Both the position numbers and the translations under genes were made by a program. Positions 20,506-29,685 of a DNA stretch of 64,000 nucleotides are shown here, piece by piece. The notes under the pieces are model-generated. The model had not been told where the DNA came from and made no database searches. It was given only the letters and a program-made list of their open reading frames with translations. How positions within the stretch are numbered: position 1 is the stretch's first letter; every line of letters begins with the position of its first letter. Source of the stretch: Microbacterium timonense (lineage in GTDB: Bacteria; Actinomycetota; Actinomycetes; Actinomycetales; Microbacteriaceae); NCBI RefSeq assembly GCF_900292075.1, contig NZ_OLMV01000004.1:62001-126000 (forward strand), read 5' to 3'.

Positions 20506-21984
20506 CTACCCTGCCGTCCTCGGCTGACCCTGGGCGCGCGGCGGCTCGTCCCGAGGCCGCGGCTGCTGGCCGGGCGGCGTGCCCGGTTCGCCGCCCGAGC
20601 GCGTCGCGTCGCCGCCCGACGGCAGGCCCGAGCCCGTCGTGCGCTGCTCGCCACCCGCGTGCGGCAGCCCCGAGCCCGCGCCGGTGCCGCCGTCGCCGGC
20701 ATCCGTCCCGCTGTCCAGGCGCTCGCGCCAGGACCGCGACTGGCCGGCACGCACCGCGCACAGCACGAGCATGAGCCAGCCGAGTCCGGTGAGCGTGAAG
20801 CTTTCGAACATCGAGTCGACGAGCAGGGCCACGAGGATGAGGGGCGTCCACGCGTAGATGACCGAGCGGCGCTCGCCGGCGACGAGCCAGGACCGGGCCA
20901 AGGCGAGGGCACCGAGGGCCAGGAACAGCACCAGTCCCACCCAGCCGAGCTGCAGGGCGGTGTCGAAGTAGGCGTTGAGCCCGCTGGCATGGCTGGTGTC
21001 GAGCCAGTAGTTGATGGCGTTGAACGGATACTCCTGCTGGTCCCACACGCCGTACCACCCGAATCCCTGCACGGGCCGCTGGCGGAGGATGTCGACCATG
21101 AAGTTCCAGAGGTCCACCCGCACCGAGAAGTCCGTGCCGGCGCCGAGGAACGCGATGATCGGATGCCGCGCCGCGTAGCCGATGAACACCCCGACGACCA
21201 CGAGCGCTCCGAGCAGAAGCTGCAGTCCCGCGCGACGCTCAGGCCGGGAGTGCCGCACCAGCGCCAGCGCCCCGACCGCGAGGCCCACGCCGACGGCGAG
21301 GACGACGACGGTGGGGGAGTCGCTCAGCACCGCCAGCCCGCCGGCGAGCACGACCGATGCGACCGACACCCCGGGGCGCACCGACTGGGTGCGGTACTCG
21401 ACGAGGAACGTGATGAGCGCGAGCACGGCGACGAAGCCCAGCAGGTTGCGCGTGCCGAAGATGCCCTGCACCGGCCCCAGCAGGGCGAGATTGCCCTGGA
21501 TGCCCAGGAACGTGAACGGCACGTCGAGCAGGATGCCCGACAGCACCTCGAGCCCGAGCGATACCCCGAGCAGCACGCGCAGCACGTCGCCGAGCGCCCG
21601 CACCGTCTGGAGCGTGTCGCGCACGTGGCCGATCACTACCGCCAGGAAGGCGACCGCGGCCATCGACACCCAGCTCCAGAACGACGCGCTCGCGTCGCTG
21701 CTCCAGAAGATGCTCGCGAACGCCCAGCCGATGAACACCACCACGGTGGTGGGCACCAGACGCAGCAGCGAGATCTCGCGCCGGCGCGCGATCATCACGG
21801 CGATGCCGAGCAGGCACAGCCCGGTGATGATCGTGACGTAGGTGACGCGGCCCGCGATCCGCTCGATCGCGAACGCCGAGAAGACGGCGGTGAAGACGAC
21901 GAGCGTGTACGCGCGCGCGAAGGATGCCGACGCCAGCACCGCGCCCCACCATCCGGGCGATGCGGAGCGCGGCGCGTCGGTCAC
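20506..21984 (-). CDS. O-antigen ligase/polymerase-like membrane protein with long hydrophilic tail
   Basis: This 492-residue protein has about 11-12 membrane helices and the large outer loop of Wzy/WaaL proteins, including VDILRQRPVQGFGWYGVW and a downstream H (DTSHASGLN). It would join or transfer lipid-linked glycan outside the membrane. After the last helix comes an unusual tail of about 80 residues rich in G, S, P, R and Q, with repeated SGLP-like units, probably disordered. The GTG start at 21984 overlaps the stop of its paralogue. Confidence 0.78.
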   Translation of the reverse strand: MTDAPRSASPGWWGAVLASASFARAYTLVVFTAVFSAFAIERIAGRVTYVTIITGLCLLGIAVMIARRREISLLRLVPTTVVVFIGWAFASIFWSSDASASFWSWVSMAAVAFLAVVIGHVRDTLQTVRALGDVLRVLLGVSLGLEVLSGILLDVPFTFLGIQGNLALLGPVQGIFGTRNLLGFVAVLALITFLVEYRTQSVRPGVSVASVVLAGGLAVLSDSPTVVVLAVGVGLAVGALALVRHSRPERRAGLQLLLGALVVVGVFIGYAARHPIIAFLGAGTDFSVRVDLWNFMVDILRQRPVQGFGWYGVWDQQEYPFNAINYWLDTSHASGLNAYFDTALQLGWVGLVLFLALGALALARSWLVAGERRSVIYAWTPLILVALLVDSMFESFTLTGLGWLMLVLCAVRAGQSRSWRERLDSGTDAGDGGTGAGSGLPHAGGEQRTTGSGLPSGGDATRSGGEPGTPPGQQPRPRDEPPRAQGQPRTAG

Positions 21985-23435
21985 TCCGTCGTTCCCCGGC
22001 GGTGGGAGCCGATGGGCTCGTCGAGGCGGAATCGGCTGCCCGCTCGAACGCGCTCACCGCGTTCGATGGCCGCGCTCTGCTCGGCGGGCCCGACGCCGAC
22101 GTGCGGCGACTGCTTGATCTTGGCGCCGAGCATGACGACGAACAGCCATCCCCACAGGAGAAGGGGGCTGGATTCCGCCAAGCCCTGCACGAGGACGATC
22201 GCACCCACCAGGGTGGGCAGGAGCGTCACGGGGGAGTAGGGGCGATCGGCTCGGAGATCCCAGCGTGGGCGGTCGACGGCGAAGAACCAGGCACGCCACA
22301 CGAACGCGAGGTACAGCAGCGTCAGGAGCACGACGCCGATGATGCCCAGCTGCATCGCGACATCCACCCACATGTTGTGCGCCTGCATGACGGTCTGGCC
22401 GTGGTCGATGATCCAGCGGTCGAACGCGGGATCCGACGGGACCCACGGTGTCGCGAAACCCCACCCGGTCCACGGGCGCTCGGCGGCGCGCGAGAGCACC
22501 GCCTCCCAGATGCGCTCCCTCCCGGTGAGATCGGCGCTGCGACCGAGCGCCGAGAACAGCGTGTCGCGCAGCAGCCAGAGCGACGCGAGACCTCCGACGC
22601 CGACGATCGCGTAGGCGATGTAGTACTTCGTGCGCTCGCCGGGCCGCGTCGCCCGGCGCATGAGGAGCACGGTGACGAGCACGACGGCCACAGCGGCCGC
22701 GGTCACATAGGCCGTCGCCGACGAGGCTCGGATGAAGAGGAACGCCGAGAGCCCGATCCAGATCCACAGGAACGTTCGGCGCGGAGCTCCGGATGCCAAC
22801 CGGATGCCGAACACGACGATCGCCAGGAGTGCGACGGGCGCCAGCAGGTTGGCGTTGCCCATGATGCCCTGGATCCGCTTGTCCCACTCGAACAGGTTGT
22901 CGCGCGACCAGTACTCGATCGGGTCGTCCGCCTTGCCGATGATCCAGCCCGGCAGGATCGGCGCTCGCACGAAGACCCACACCCACAGCTCGAACAGGAA
23001 CGACAGGGCGACGACCCACTTGAGGGCGGATGCCGCGGCGCGCACCAGTTCGCGCCAGGTGAGGACACTGCCCACGAACAGGGCCTGCACCGTCGTGATG
23101 TACAGCAGCAGGAGCGTCAGCGCGGTGGTCTGCGGCCAGGCCGACCACGCCAGCGAGAGGGTAGCCCAGCCGACGTACCCGACCACGAACCAGGGGAGGC
23201 GACGCCACTGCACCGGGGGCCGGAGCACGATCCACAGCACCACAGAGAGCACGCCGCCGCCGATCGCGACGCCGGCGGCGACCGGCTCGCCGAAGGCGTT
23301 CACCCAGGCGGTGCCCGACAGCGACAGGAACAGCACGAAGATGCACCAGCCACGCAGCAGCAGGTGGCCGGTCTTCTCGCGTACCGGCGGTCCCGGCGGC
23401 GCCGACGCCGGGTGCTTCGAGTGGACGGCCATCAT
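21981..23435 (-). CDS. O-antigen ligase/polymerase-like membrane protein
   Basis: This 484-residue paralogue of the next gene has about 12 hydrophobic segments and the Wzy_C-type loop: GNANLLAP, GRERIWEAVLSRAAERPWTGWGF in two parts, and AHNMWVDVAMQLG with the conserved H-N near the active site. Ligases and polymerases of this family cannot be told apart by sequence alone. The start is ATG 23435, preceded at the right distance by a leaderless -10; ATG 23432 is an alternative. A single operon with the downstream paralogue is likely. Confidence 0.8.
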   Translation of the reverse strand: MMAVHSKHPASAPPGPPVREKTGHLLLRGWCIFVLFLSLSGTAWVNAFGEPVAAGVAIGGGVLSVVLWIVLRPPVQWRRLPWFVVGYVGWATLSLAWSAWPQTTALTLLLLYITTVQALFVGSVLTWRELVRAAASALKWVVALSFLFELWVWVFVRAPILPGWIIGKADDPIEYWSRDNLFEWDKRIQGIMGNANLLAPVALLAIVVFGIRLASGAPRRTFLWIWIGLSAFLFIRASSATAYVTAAAVAVVLVTVLLMRRATRPGERTKYYIAYAIVGVGGLASLWLLRDTLFSALGRSADLTGRERIWEAVLSRAAERPWTGWGFATPWVPSDPAFDRWIIDHGQTVMQAHNMWVDVAMQLGIIGVVLLTLLYLAFVWRAWFFAVDRPRWDLRADRPYSPVTLLPTLVGAIVLVQGLAESSPLLLWGWLFVVMLGAKIKQSPHVGVGPAEQSAAIERGERVRAGSRFRLDEPIGSHRRGTTE

Positions 23436-23442
23436 CGCTCTC

Positions 23443-23448
23443 AGGGTA
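23443..23448 (-). promoter_or_regulatory. Leaderless -10 box for the ligase-like operon
   Basis: TACCCT on the minus strand is followed by seven bases and ATG 23435. It faces the leaderless manA promoter within a 58-base divergent gap. Confidence 0.5.
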
Positions 23449-23481
23449 CCCGGGGCCGCTCGGCGGATCCTGCAGCCTGGC

Positions 23482-23487
23482 TAGGCT
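23482..23487 (+). promoter_or_regulatory. Leaderless -10 box for manA
   Basis: TAGGCT is followed by six bases and GTG 23494, which supports that start. Confidence 0.55.
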
Positions 23488-23493
23488 GTTCGC

Positions 23494-24636
23494 GTGCTGA
23501 TCCCGCTTGCCAATGCGCCCCGTGATTACGCGTGGGGCTCGACGTCCCTCCTCGCCGGTCTCGAGGGGCGGCAGCCCGCCTCCCGGCCCGAGGCCGAGGT
23601 CTGGTTCGGCGACCACCCGGGGGACCCGGCCGAGCTTCCCGACGGTCGTACGCTGGACCGCTGGATCGCCGACGAGGGCGGGGCCGCGGGCCTCGACGGA
23701 CCGCTGCCGTATCTGCTCAAGCTGCTGGCCGCGGCATCCCCGCTGTCGATCCAGGCCCACCCGTCGAAGCAGGAGGCCGAAGCGGGCTTCGCCCGCGAAG
23801 ACGCCGCCGGCATCCCGCGCGACGCGGCCGAGCGCACCTACCGAGACACCAACCACAAGCCCGAGCTGATCGTCGCCCTGAGCGACACCTTCCGGGCGCT
23901 CGCGGGCCTGCGCGACCTCACGGCGACGCGCCGCCTGGTCGCGGCGCTCGGACCCGGTGCCGCGCCGCTGGCGGAGAAGCTGACGGATGCCTCGCTCTCA
24001 GACGTCATCGGCTGGCTCCTCTCCGACGGCTCCGACGTCGCCCGTGAAGTCATCGCCGCCGCCGTCGCCGCGCACTCCGACGAGTTCGCCGCCGAGCTGG
24101 ACCTCGCTCGTGCACTCGACGAACAGTTCCCCGGCGATCCCGGCATCGTGGTCGCCCTGCTCATGAATCTCGTGACCCTCCGGCGCGGCGAGGGACTGTT
24201 CCTGCCCGCGGGCGTGCTCCATGCGTATCTGGAAGGGCTCGGCGTCGAGCTCATGGCGGCCAGTGACAACGTGCTGCGCGGAGGACTCACCCCCAAGCAC
24301 ATCGACACCGCGGAGCTCGTGCGGGTGCTCGACCCGACGCCCGGCCTGCCGCCGATCATCGCGCCGCGTCCGGTCAGTCCCGGTGTGCACCAGTACGACG
24401 TTCCGGTGCGGGACTTCGCGCTGCTCGCCGTCACGCCGCCTGCGCTCGGCGTCGACGTGCCCCTCGCCGGCCCCGCGGTCGCGGTCGTCACCGCCGGTGC
24501 GATCGAGGTGACGGGGCTTTCGACCGGTGCTTCCGAGCGGCTCACACCGGGCCGGGCGGCGCTCATCACCCCAGACGAAGGCGGCGTCCGAGCAGCCGGC
24601 GCCGGGGACCTCTTCATCGCGCTGCCGGGGCGCTGA
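23494..24636 (+). CDS. manA: Mannose-6-phosphate isomerase, class I
   Basis: This 380-residue cupin-fold zinc enzyme interconverts fructose-6-phosphate and mannose-6-phosphate. It has SPLSIQAHPSKQEAE, which supplies the Q and H metal ligands, then YRDTNHKPELIVAL and the C-terminal LPAGVLHAYLEGLGVELMAAS and RGGLTPKHID. It supplies mannose for GDP-mannose, and so for the gmd-rmd branch and any mannosyl transfer. The GTG start agrees with the leaderless -10. It stands alone between the polysaccharide locus and whiB. Confidence 0.95.
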   Translation: MLIPLANAPRDYAWGSTSLLAGLEGRQPASRPEAEVWFGDHPGDPAELPDGRTLDRWIADEGGAAGLDGPLPYLLKLLAAASPLSIQAHPSKQEAEAGFAREDAAGIPRDAAERTYRDTNHKPELIVALSDTFRALAGLRDLTATRRLVAALGPGAAPLAEKLTDASLSDVIGWLLSDGSDVAREVIAAAVAAHSDEFAAELDLARALDEQFPGDPGIVVALLMNLVTLRRGEGLFLPAGVLHAYLEGLGVELMAASDNVLRGGLTPKHIDTAELVRVLDPTPGLPPIIAPRPVSPGVHQYDVPVRDFALLAVTPPALGVDVPLAGPAVAVVTAGAIEVTGLSTGASERLTPGRAALITPDEGGVRAAGAGDLFIALPGR

Positions 24637-24736
24637 GAGCTCGCTCGCGGTTTCTCATCTGACCGTTACACAGCGGGGCGCGTCGTCGGCGCGTCGTGAA
24701 GCTTCAAGAGCCGGTTGAGCCTTTACTATCTGCGAC

Positions 24737-24765
24737 TTGACCTCCGGGAACTACACGAGTGTAAT
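24737..24765 (+). promoter_or_regulatory. Candidate whiB promoter with a short dyad
   Basis: TTGACC at 24737-24742 and TGTAAT at 24760-24765 are 17 bases apart. Between and across them lies the dyad TACAC-GA-GTGTA (24752-24763). The leader to ATG 24816 would be about 45 bases and includes a GGGGGG ribosome site. WhiB genes are often under regulator control, but the binding protein is unknown. Confidence 0.4.
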
Positions 24766-24815
24766 TATCGGTACACGCACCAGCGTGGAGCAGGATCACG
24801 GGGGGTGAGAACGAC

Positions 24816-25142
24816 ATGGCGGTTTCGCAGTACCGTTCCGGCGTTCCCGACGACTGGTTCGTCGATCCGGTTCAACTGGGGGTTCCGGGGGTACGTCGCA
24901 ACATCGATGCGGAAGAAGACAATCCGCTCGCATGGCAGACCGACGCACTGTGTGCGCAGACCGATCCGGAGGCGTTCTTCCCTGAGAAGGGCGGCTCCAC
25001 GCGCGATGCCAAGCGCATCTGCACGTCGTGCGATGTTCGAGGCGAATGCCTCGAGTACGCGCTGCAGAACGACGAGCGCTTCGGCATCTGGGGCGGTCTC
25101 AGCGAGCGCGAGCGTCGCAAGCTGAAGCGTCGCGCGGGCTGA
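24816..25142 (+). CDS. whiB: WhiB-family iron-sulfur regulator, WhiB2/WhmD type
   Basis: This 108-residue protein has the four cluster cysteines C46, C69, C72 and C78 (C-x22-C-x2-C-x5-C), the FGIWGG turn and a basic C-terminus (ERRKLKRR). The family binds a [4Fe-4S] cluster and partners the sigma factor; WhmD/WhiB2 acts in septation in mycobacteria. The call to WhiB2 rests on length and on its neighbours (DUF3499 and ahcY within 8 kb). It appears monocistronic, with its own promoter. Confidence 0.93.
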   Translation: MAVSQYRSGVPDDWFVDPVQLGVPGVRRNIDAEEDNPLAWQTDALCAQTDPEAFFPEKGGSTRDAKRICTSCDVRGECLEYALQNDERFGIWGGLSERERRKLKRRAG

Positions 25143-25211
25143 ACGCACGTGGGTCGGCCGGTGGATCCGGCCGATCCGGCGCGTGCGCCCGGCGTCCCGC
25201 ACCGGCGCGCC

Positions 25212-25217
25212 TAGGCT
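25212..25217 (+). promoter_or_regulatory. Candidate -10 box, near-leaderless, for the GT2 membrane gene
   Basis: TAGGCT is followed by nine bases and ATG 25227, so the transcript would start at or just before the AUG. Confidence 0.4.
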
Positions 25218-25226
25218 GGCCAGGAC

Positions 25227-28163
25227 ATGCCCGCTGCCCCTTCGAACGACACCCTGTCTGACGCCGCCCGGTCCAACGCGGTGACCCCGAACGCCACCCC
25301 TTCGCCGGCGGCGCTCCCCGCCTACCGGGTGCACGCCGTTCTGGTCGTCCGTCCCGACGGGCGGACACCGGCCGCCTTCCACCTGCGCCGGACGCTGGCC
25401 GCGGTCCGTGAGCAGAGCCGTGCGGTCGACGTGCTGTCGATCGTGGTGTGCGGCGGCGACGACCACCTGTTCGAAGTGGTGGATGCCGCGGGCGCCGGCA
25501 CCGTCGTGAAAGCTCCGGCGTCGACCGGGTTCGCAGCCGCGACCGCGCTGGCGACCCGGACACTCGAGGGCGAAGCCGTCTGGCTGCTCGCCCAGGACAC
25601 CGCGCCCGAGCCCGACGCGCTCGCCCAGCTGGTGGGTGCACTGGAGCGCTCGCCCTCGGCGGCTTTCGTCGCGCCCAAACTCGTGCGGTGGGACGATCGC
25701 TCCGAGATCGTGTCGCTCGGCGTCGGTATGACCCGCTTCGGCCGGACCGTCGGGCTCTCCGACGGCGAGCTCGACCAGGGCCAGCACGATGCGCTCGAGG
25801 ATGCTCTCGGCTCCGACGTGCGAGGCATCCTCGTCCGTGCCGATGCGTGGCGGCGGTTGAGCGGACTGGATCGCGGGCTGGCGGGCGCCGACGAGGGTCT
25901 CGACCTCGGTGTGCGCGCGCGGCTGGCCGGTGGCCGGGTGGCGCTCGCTCCCAGCGCCCTGGTGGCGACCGCCGGCGACGGCGTGGCTGGCGCCCCCGCG
26001 CCGCTCACCCCGCAGCGGCGCCGCCGCGCGGTCTACGCGGAGCGCGTCGCGCAGCTGCATCGCCGCCTGGTGTACGCCCGCCCACCGTGGGTGCCGTTGC
26101 ACTGGCTGTCGATCCTTCCTCTCGCGCTCTGGCGTACGATCGTCGACCTCGTCCGCAAGCAGCCGGGGAGGATCGCGCCCGAATGGGGCGCCGCCGTGGT
26201 CGTCCTCGTCGGCATCGTGCCCGTGTGGCGGGCACGGCGACGGCTGAGCCGTGCGCGCACGGCCACGTGGGCGCAGATCACCCCGCTGCGCACGAGCCAG
26301 GGCGAGCTGCGGGAACGCCTCGACGATGAGCCCGAGGTCGCCCTCGGCGGTCACCGGCGCAGCGACCTGCGCTTCTTCTCGGGCGGCGGCGCGTGGCTGG
26401 TGCTGGCGGCGCTGGCCCTTTCGATCGCAGCGTTCCCGGCCCTGCTGGCCTGGCCCGTCCTCGGCGGGGGAGCGGTGCAGCCGCTCGCGACGACGATCGG
26501 GCAGCTGTGGGACGACGCCGCGTTCGGCCAGCGGGCCCTCGGGCTCGACACGATCGGTCCGGCCGACCCGTTCGCCGCAGTGGTCGCCGTGCTCGGCTCG
26601 CTCACGGCCTGGTCACCGTCGCGAGCGCTGGTGCTGCTGTGGATCGCGGCCCTGCCGCTCGCGGCGCTCGGCGGCTGGTTCGCGGCAACCCGCGTCACCG
26701 AGCGATCCAGCCTGAGGCTGCTGGGCGGCGCGGTCTGGGCGCTCTCGCCGACCCTCCTGGTCGCGCTGACGCAGGGCCGGCCGACCGGCGTCATCGTGCA
26801 CCTGCTGCTGCCGTGGCTGTTCTACGCCGGCAGTGTCGCGCACCGCTCCTGGACAGGCGCCGGGACAGCCTCCCTCCTTCTGGCGGCGGTGCTCGCGACG
26901 GCTCCCACGCTCACGCCGGCGCTCGCGGTGATCTGGCTGGCCGCCGTGCTGCTGGCCATCGTCCTGCGTGCCGGTCGCGGGGTCGCACGGCTGGTTTGGA
27001 CCGTCATCCCCGCCGCCGCCCTCGCGCTGCCGCTCGTCTGGAACACGGTCGGCCACGGTGGTGCCTGGGGGCTGGTCGCCGACCCGGGCGTCCCCTGGGC
27101 CGGGCCGCAGGTCGCCGCCGACGCGGCCGGGCGCGCACTCCTGGCCGCCGGCATCCCGACACCGGATCTGGCCGGGTGGACCACCTTCACCGACGGCCCG
27201 GTGTGGTGGGTGCCCCTGCTCAGCGTCCCGCTCGCGCTCCTCGCCCTCGCCGCTCCGCTGACGCAGCGATGGGCCGTCGGCACCGCGCTGCTGGCGGTCA
27301 CCGCCCTCGGACTCGGCACGGCGTTCATGGCGGTGGGGGTTTCGGTGCAGTTCCTGCAGTCCGAGACCGTGCCCCTCTGGCCCGGCACAGCTCTCAGCCT
27401 CGCTTGGCTCGGTGCGCTCGGCGGGGCGCTGGTCTCGCTTGACGCCGGGCTCGCCCCCCGGGTCGCCCTGGTGCGCGGGATCGCCGCCGCGCTCGTTCTC
27501 GCCGGAGCAGTGGTGCTCGCCGTGCCGTCGCTCACGGCCCTCTCGCGCGGTGCCGCGACCATCGCGAACGGCCCCGCCAGCACGCTGCCCGCCTTCGTGG
27601 CGGCGGAGGGTCGCGACAACCCCGATGTCGGCACGATCGTCCTCACGCCGCAACCGGACTCCGGCGTCGCCGCGCAGGTCGTGTGGGGGGCGAGCGAGAC
27701 GATCGGGGGGCAGTCGACCCTCCTCTCCACGCGCACCGACCCGACGCCTCAGGACGCGGAGCTCGCCGATCTCGCCGCCGACCTCGTCACACCGTCATCC
27801 GACGATGTCGTGACAGAGCTCGCCGAGCGCGGAATCGGCTTCATCCTGCTGGCGCCGACGACGCCTCCCGAGACGGACGGCGCCCGCACCACGCGCCTGT
27901 CGGCCGTGACCGCGCTGGGCCAGCGCGACACGCTGGTGGTCGTGGGCGACACGGCCAAGGGCGAGCTGTGGCGCGTCGTGGACGAGGTGGCGCCGCGCCC
28001 GCAGGAGCCGGCATCCGTCACGTCTCTCGGTCAGTGGATCGCCGTCGGCCAGCTGGCCGTGTTCGGCATCGCACTGCTGCTGGCCGTGCCGACGGGCGCG
28101 TCGATCCGCGAGGCGCGACGCACACCGCGGGTCGTGGGACCGCACTGGCAGGAGGGGCGATGA
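25227..28163 (+). CDS. Large membrane protein with N-terminal GT2-like domain
   Basis: This 978-residue protein has a family 2 glycosyltransferase-like domain at about residues 30-270, a cytoplasmic linker to about 385, some 12 hydrophobic helices to about 780, and an extracytoplasmic C-terminal domain before a last helix near 940. The GT domain is degenerate: the place of the DXD motif reads LLAQDTAPEP, with one acidic residue. Such proteins are commonly found next to whiB in actinobacteria and are predicted to work in wall glycan assembly; the reaction is unknown. Its stop overlaps the next start (ATGA), linking it to the DUF5719 protein. Confidence 0.8.
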   Translation: MPAAPSNDTLSDAARSNAVTPNATPSPAALPAYRVHAVLVVRPDGRTPAAFHLRRTLAAVREQSRAVDVLSIVVCGGDDHLFEVVDAAGAGTVVKAPASTGFAAATALATRTLEGEAVWLLAQDTAPEPDALAQLVGALERSPSAAFVAPKLVRWDDRSEIVSLGVGMTRFGRTVGLSDGELDQGQHDALEDALGSDVRGILVRADAWRRLSGLDRGLAGADEGLDLGVRARLAGGRVALAPSALVATAGDGVAGAPAPLTPQRRRRAVYAERVAQLHRRLVYARPPWVPLHWLSILPLALWRTIVDLVRKQPGRIAPEWGAAVVVLVGIVPVWRARRRLSRARTATWAQITPLRTSQGELRERLDDEPEVALGGHRRSDLRFFSGGGAWLVLAALALSIAAFPALLAWPVLGGGAVQPLATTIGQLWDDAAFGQRALGLDTIGPADPFAAVVAVLGSLTAWSPSRALVLLWIAALPLAALGGWFAATRVTERSSLRLLGGAVWALSPTLLVALTQGRPTGVIVHLLLPWLFYAGSVAHRSWTGAGTASLLLAAVLATAPTLTPALAVIWLAAVLLAIVLRAGRGVARLVWTVIPAAALALPLVWNTVGHGGAWGLVADPGVPWAGPQVAADAAGRALLAAGIPTPDLAGWTTFTDGPVWWVPLLSVPLALLALAAPLTQRWAVGTALLAVTALGLGTAFMAVGVSVQFLQSETVPLWPGTALSLAWLGALGGALVSLDAGLAPRVALVRGIAAALVLAGAVVLAVPSLTALSRGAATIANGPASTLPAFVAAEGRDNPDVGTIVLTPQPDSGVAAQVVWGASETIGGQSTLLSTRTDPTPQDAELADLAADLVTPSSDDVVTELAERGIGFILLAPTTPPETDGARTTRLSAVTALGQRDTLVVVGDTAKGELWRVVDEVAPRPQEPASVTSLGQWIAVGQLAVFGIALLLAVPTGASIREARRTPRVVGPHWQEGR

Positions 28164-29566
28164 GCGATCGACGGATCTTCCGCTGGGCGACGACGAGCGC
28201 CCGCCTGCTGATCGGCACGCTGGTCGCGATCATCGCGGTCATCGCGGTCGTGACCGCGGTGTCGGTGCCCTGGCCGACAGTCGTGCGCGAGCCGCTGAGC
28301 CTCGCCGCCACCCCCGCTCCCGCGGCATCCATCGTCGCGTGCGATGGTGCGCTCCTCTCGATCGGCCGTGACCCGACGGATGCCGACGCCCTCACCGTCG
28401 CCGCGCCGCAGTCGGTGATCAGCGGTGCCGCCGAGGGCGGGGACCCGCGGGAGGAGCGGCTGTACACCACGGACGTCGGCCCCGGCCCGCTGGCGTTCGT
28501 CGCGCCGCCGTTCGACGACCACGCCGTCGACGTCGCCGCCACGGGCGCCGCGACGGTCGCCGCGGACGATCTCGCCGGGTTCGCCGCGTCCGCGTGCCGC
28601 CCCCCGCTGCTGGACTCCTGGCTCGTCGGAGGATCGGCCGCCACCGGCGCCGCCGACCTGGTGCTGCTGGGAAATCCCGGCTCCGTGCCGGCGACGGTTC
28701 AGCTCACCGTGTACGGCGCGTCGGGAGCGCAGACGCCGCCGGGCGCCGCCGATCTCGTCGTCGCGCCCGGAACGCAACGCGTCGTGCCCCTGGCGGGCAT
28801 CGCACTGGGTGAGGAGACGCCCATCGTGCGCGTCTCCGCGGTCGGCGCGCCGGTGCACGCGTCGCTGCAGACCAGCATCACGCGCACCCTCACTCCGGGC
28901 GGTGTCGACCAGGTGGGTCCCGTCGCGCAGGCCGAGAACACCCAGGTGATCGCCGGCGTGACGGTCACCCGCTCCGGGACGGCGGCGGGTGCCTCCGAAG
29001 CGGCGACCGTGCTGCGGATGCTGTCGCCCTCCGCGGCGGCGACGGCGCGGGTGACGATCGCGTCGGCCGGGGGCTCCGGATCGACCGGGGAACCGCAGGA
29101 GGTGCAGCTGGAGGCCGGCAAGCCGCTCGAGCTCGCCCTCGACAGCCTGAGCGCGGGGTCGTACACCGTCACCGTCGACGCGGACGCACCCGTCGTTGCC
29201 GCGGTGTGGCAGGCGACCGGCGTGGAGGAGGGCGACGACTTCGCGTGGTTCACGCCCGCCCCCGAGGTGGCGGTGCCGTCGCTGTTCGCCACTCCCAGCG
29301 GCCCGACCCCGTCGCTGACGGTCGTGAACCCGGGCGATGATGCGGTCGCCGTCGCGGTGACGCCGCTCGACGGCGGCTCGCCCTTCGACCTCACGGTGCC
29401 CGCGAGCGGGTCGATCGAGGTGCGGTTGTCGGCGCGGACGCTCTACACGCTCGATCCCGAGGCTCCCGTTCGAGCCGCCCTGTCGTTCGCCGGCGACGGC
29501 GCCTTGGCGGGCGTGCCGATCTGGCCCGCGGACGTCGCGACCGCCGAGGTCATCGTCTACCCCTGA
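28160..29566 (+). CDS. DUF5719-type secreted/membrane-anchored protein
   Basis: This 468-residue protein has an N-terminal membrane anchor at about residues 14-38 (LLIGTLVAIIAVIAVVTAV) and an alanine- and valine-rich outer region made of several beta-sandwich-like repeats, such as SLTVVNPGDDAVAVAV. It follows the large GT2 membrane gene with a four-base overlap, an arrangement recurrent in actinobacteria, so the two probably form an envelope complex. The ATG has a GGAGGGG ribosome site inside the preceding gene. No enzymatic motif was seen. Confidence 0.75.
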   Translation: MSDRRIFRWATTSARLLIGTLVAIIAVIAVVTAVSVPWPTVVREPLSLAATPAPAASIVACDGALLSIGRDPTDADALTVAAPQSVISGAAEGGDPREERLYTTDVGPGPLAFVAPPFDDHAVDVAATGAATVAADDLAGFAASACRPPLLDSWLVGGSAATGAADLVLLGNPGSVPATVQLTVYGASGAQTPPGAADLVVAPGTQRVVPLAGIALGEETPIVRVSAVGAPVHASLQTSITRTLTPGGVDQVGPVAQAENTQVIAGVTVTRSGTAAGASEAATVLRMLSPSAAATARVTIASAGGSGSTGEPQEVQLEAGKPLELALDSLSAGSYTVTVDADAPVVAAVWQATGVEEGDDFAWFTPAPEVAVPSLFATPSGPTPSLTVVNPGDDAVAVAVTPLDGGSPFDLTVPASGSIEVRLSARTLYTLDPEAPVRAALSFAGDGALAGVPIWPADVATAEVIVYP

Positions 29567-29611
29567 CCTCCCGCCGTGCGTGGTTCCGGGGCGGCGCGCG
29601 TGGTGGTGGGG

Positions 29612-29649
29612 GCGGGTTCCGATACGGCTCGTTCCTCGCCTCTCGACCG
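29612..29649 (+). repeat. Dispersed GCTCGTTCCTCGC repeat, copy B
   Basis: The core lies at 29627-29639, preceded by GGTTCCGATACG and followed by CTCTCGACCGG, in the convergent gap between DUF5719 and the zincin-like gene. The gap (119 bases) has no other clear feature. Confidence 0.6.
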
Positions 29650-29685
29650 GCGGGGGCTCGGCGCACGGGAACGCCGGCAGGGGGA

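Noticed and set aside
20450..21058. 203-codon upstream extension of the GlfT2-like gene
   Set aside because: It overlaps the ligase-like gene in another frame and does not resemble the GlfT2 N-terminus; GTG 20449 is preferred.
24765..26354. 529-codon minus-strand frame across whiB and the GT2 gene
   Set aside because: Composition is R/G/H/A-rich and it is opposite two well-supported genes.
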